This document shows positions 14,223 through 14,380 of a stretch of DNA of 14,380 nucleotides, piece after piece. The stretch spans positions 1 through 14,380 of the forward strand of contig SCSV01000226.1 in NCBI GenBank assembly GCA_004297555.1, read 5' to 3'. The stretch comes from Salinibacterium sp. GTDB lineage: Bacteria > Actinomycetota > Actinomycetes > Actinomycetales > Microbacteriaceae. The first letter of the stretch is position 1. Each line of letters opens with the position of its first letter. The translations under genes were made by a program, and so were the position numbers. Below the pieces are notes generated by a model. The model was not told the DNA's origin and ran no database searches. It saw only the letters and a list, made by a program, of their open reading frames with translations.

Positions 14223-14253
14223 ATGGTGTGGTCGGCTCGAAGCCAACCTGAAA

Positions 14254-14259
14254 ACTATA
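14254..14259 (-). promoter_or_regulatory. -10 box of the tRNA-Arg promoter
   Basis: TATAGT on the minus strand (5/6 to consensus) lies 31 bp before the tRNA 5' end, implying a short precursor leader of about 25 nt that RNase P would remove. No clear -35 was seen. Confidence 0.55.
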
Positions 14260-14261
14260 CC

Positions 14262-14380
14262 CTAGCCCTCGGCCGGCACTGCGCTTCGGTGCGAAGTGAG
14301 CAGCCGGTCGAGTCTCCGAAAGTCCTGGGCGAGAATTGCGCGCCAACCCCAGATTGGCAGCCAACCGACGCGCCATCGCA
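14262..14380 (-). CDS. Possible 3' end of an unidentified gene
   Basis: One minus-strand frame is open from the window edge to a TAG at 14262-14264, encoding about 38 residues with a Trp-rich patch (VGWLPIWGWRAIL) followed by a hydrophilic tail rich in Arg. The end falls just before the tRNA promoter, which would be natural for a gene end. Other frames are also open over this short stretch, so it may be noncoding. No family is recognised. Confidence 0.25.
   Translation of the reverse strand, partial: RWRVGWLPIWGWRAILAQDFRRLDRLLTSHRSAVPAEG

Noticed and set aside
14056..14376. 106-codon minus-strand ORF reading GFEPTTPCARSSADRAIDYG and onward
   Set aside because: It runs straight through tRNA-Arg and its terminator. 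The RSSADRA type of sequence is the well-known spurious translation of a tRNA gene.

Overview
The window looks like a chromosomal segment of a high-GC actinobacterium, most likely a Microbacteriaceae member (order Micrococcales). The basis is the protein families and gene order: a phosphatase-ResA-CcdA-ResB cytochrome c maturation operon, an archaeal-type AspRS, a 32-residue bS22 protein and a receiver-less winged-helix regulator. The sequence also has many GGATGC/GCATCC words and promoters that place a TANNNT -10 box only 6-8 nt before the start codon (leaderless mRNAs). Genus-level placement would need a database search.

Layout. Positions 1-2332 (minus): an operon of histidine phosphatase, thioredoxin-like lipoprotein, ccdA and resB (cut by the window edge), coupled by overlapping stop/start codons; this is System II cytochrome c maturation. 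Positions 2432-3742 (plus): aspS. Positions 3751-4307 (minus): a Dabb-domain protein and a glutaredoxin-like protein. Positions 4326-5084 (plus): a HAD-IB phosphatase whose stop codon abuts that of bS22 (5085-5183, minus). Positions 5304-6651 (minus): an ArsR regulator and proC. Positions 6675-7637 (plus): a CDF metal transporter, convergent with tadA (7648-8100, minus).

Positions 8101-9457 are the least ordinary part. A consensus-like promoter (TTGACA-17-GATAGT) drives a putative leaderless 32-codon small ORF ending in a Met/Cys-rich tail. A structured leader follows, then an orphan winged-helix regulator and a very strong 13-bp hairpin. Positions 9458-11727 (plus) hold a DUF347-repeat membrane protein and an apparently autoregulated ArsR - double-SRPBCC operon with an operator across its start codon. 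Positions 11743-13981 (minus) hold a PadR regulator - UbiB/ABC1 kinase-like operon. Positions 14121-14222 (minus) hold tRNA-Arg(ACG) with its terminator. This tRNA is the known bacterial substrate of TadA, encoded 6 kb away.

The main points for follow-up are the Met/Cys-rich leader ORF (8174-8272), two divergent gene pairs that appear to share symmetric overlapping -10 elements (4313-4319 and the perfect palindrome 6658-6667), the compact archaeal-type AspRS, and the two predicted autorepressor sites. No phage, transposon, CRISPR or defence island is visible.
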